Positions 12,808 through 12,813 of a stretch of 12,813 nucleotides of DNA are shown in pieces. The DNA comes from DATAQC01 sp038232455 (GTDB lineage: Bacteria; Actinomycetota; Acidimicrobiia; Acidimicrobiales; AC-14): contig JBBSHU010000084.1 in the NCBI GenBank assembly GCA_038232455.1, positions 1 to 12,813 of the forward strand, written 5' to 3'. Within the stretch, counting starts at the first letter, position 1; each line of letters starts with the position of its first letter. The position numbers were made by a program, and so were the translations under genes. The notes beneath the pieces are model-generated. The model was not told where the DNA came from. It saw only the letters and a list, made by a program, of their open reading frames with translations, and did not search any database.

Positions 12808-12813
12808 GTCAAC

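Overview
The window looks like chromosomal DNA of a high-GC actinobacterium. The evidence is strong G/C bias at third codon positions, frequent GTG/TTG starts, a NarL-type two-component system paired with a DrrAB-like ABC exporter, and an MPT53/DsbE-like lipoprotein next to CcdA. An Acidimicrobiia-like lineage is possible, but the sequence alone does not settle it. No rRNA, tRNA, CRISPR array or complete insertion sequence is visible.

Layout. 1-92: C-terminal end of an unidentified + strand gene. 367-621: small or remnant ORF. 697-1821 (+): secreted or membrane-anchored GH43-type glycoside hydrolase with its catalytic triad. 1834-2676 (-): two decayed genes, a RibD/DHFR-like reductase with three frameshifts and a methyltransferase reduced to its N-terminus. 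2708-4323 (-): a CcdA-type membrane electron carrier preceded, two bases away, by a thioredoxin-fold lipoprotein. The first active-site Cys of that lipoprotein is an in-frame TGA (U-x-x-C), followed immediately by two strong hairpins. I read it as a selenoprotein, the most notable item in the window. 4417-4680 (+): fragment of a membrane protein. 4699-6364 (-): ABC exporter, ATPase plus a permease that carries one frameshift. 6487-8297 (-): NarL/LuxR response regulator and HisKA_3 histidine kinase overlapping by 4 bases. 8393-8650 (-): small hypothetical protein.

From 8.7 kb on, the + strand carries a secreted Pro/Thr-rich protein (8862-9578), a truncated excisionase-like HTH ORF (9931-10077), an orphan 326-residue protein with codon use unlike its neighbours (10213-11193), and an archaeal-type P-loop ATPase with a C-terminal winged helix (11311-12399). 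Two small overlapping - strand ORFs close the window.

How the genes work together. The kinase, regulator and exporter form a sense-and-export module. A 20-bp inverted repeat (17 of 20 identical between two copies) lies upstream of the kinase gene and again upstream of the ABC operon, so the regulator probably controls both. CcdA probably carries electrons across the membrane to the selenocysteine lipoprotein for extracytoplasmic thiol/disulfide chemistry. The 1.8-2.7 kb and 9.6-11.3 kb stretches look like sites of gene decay and gene gain.
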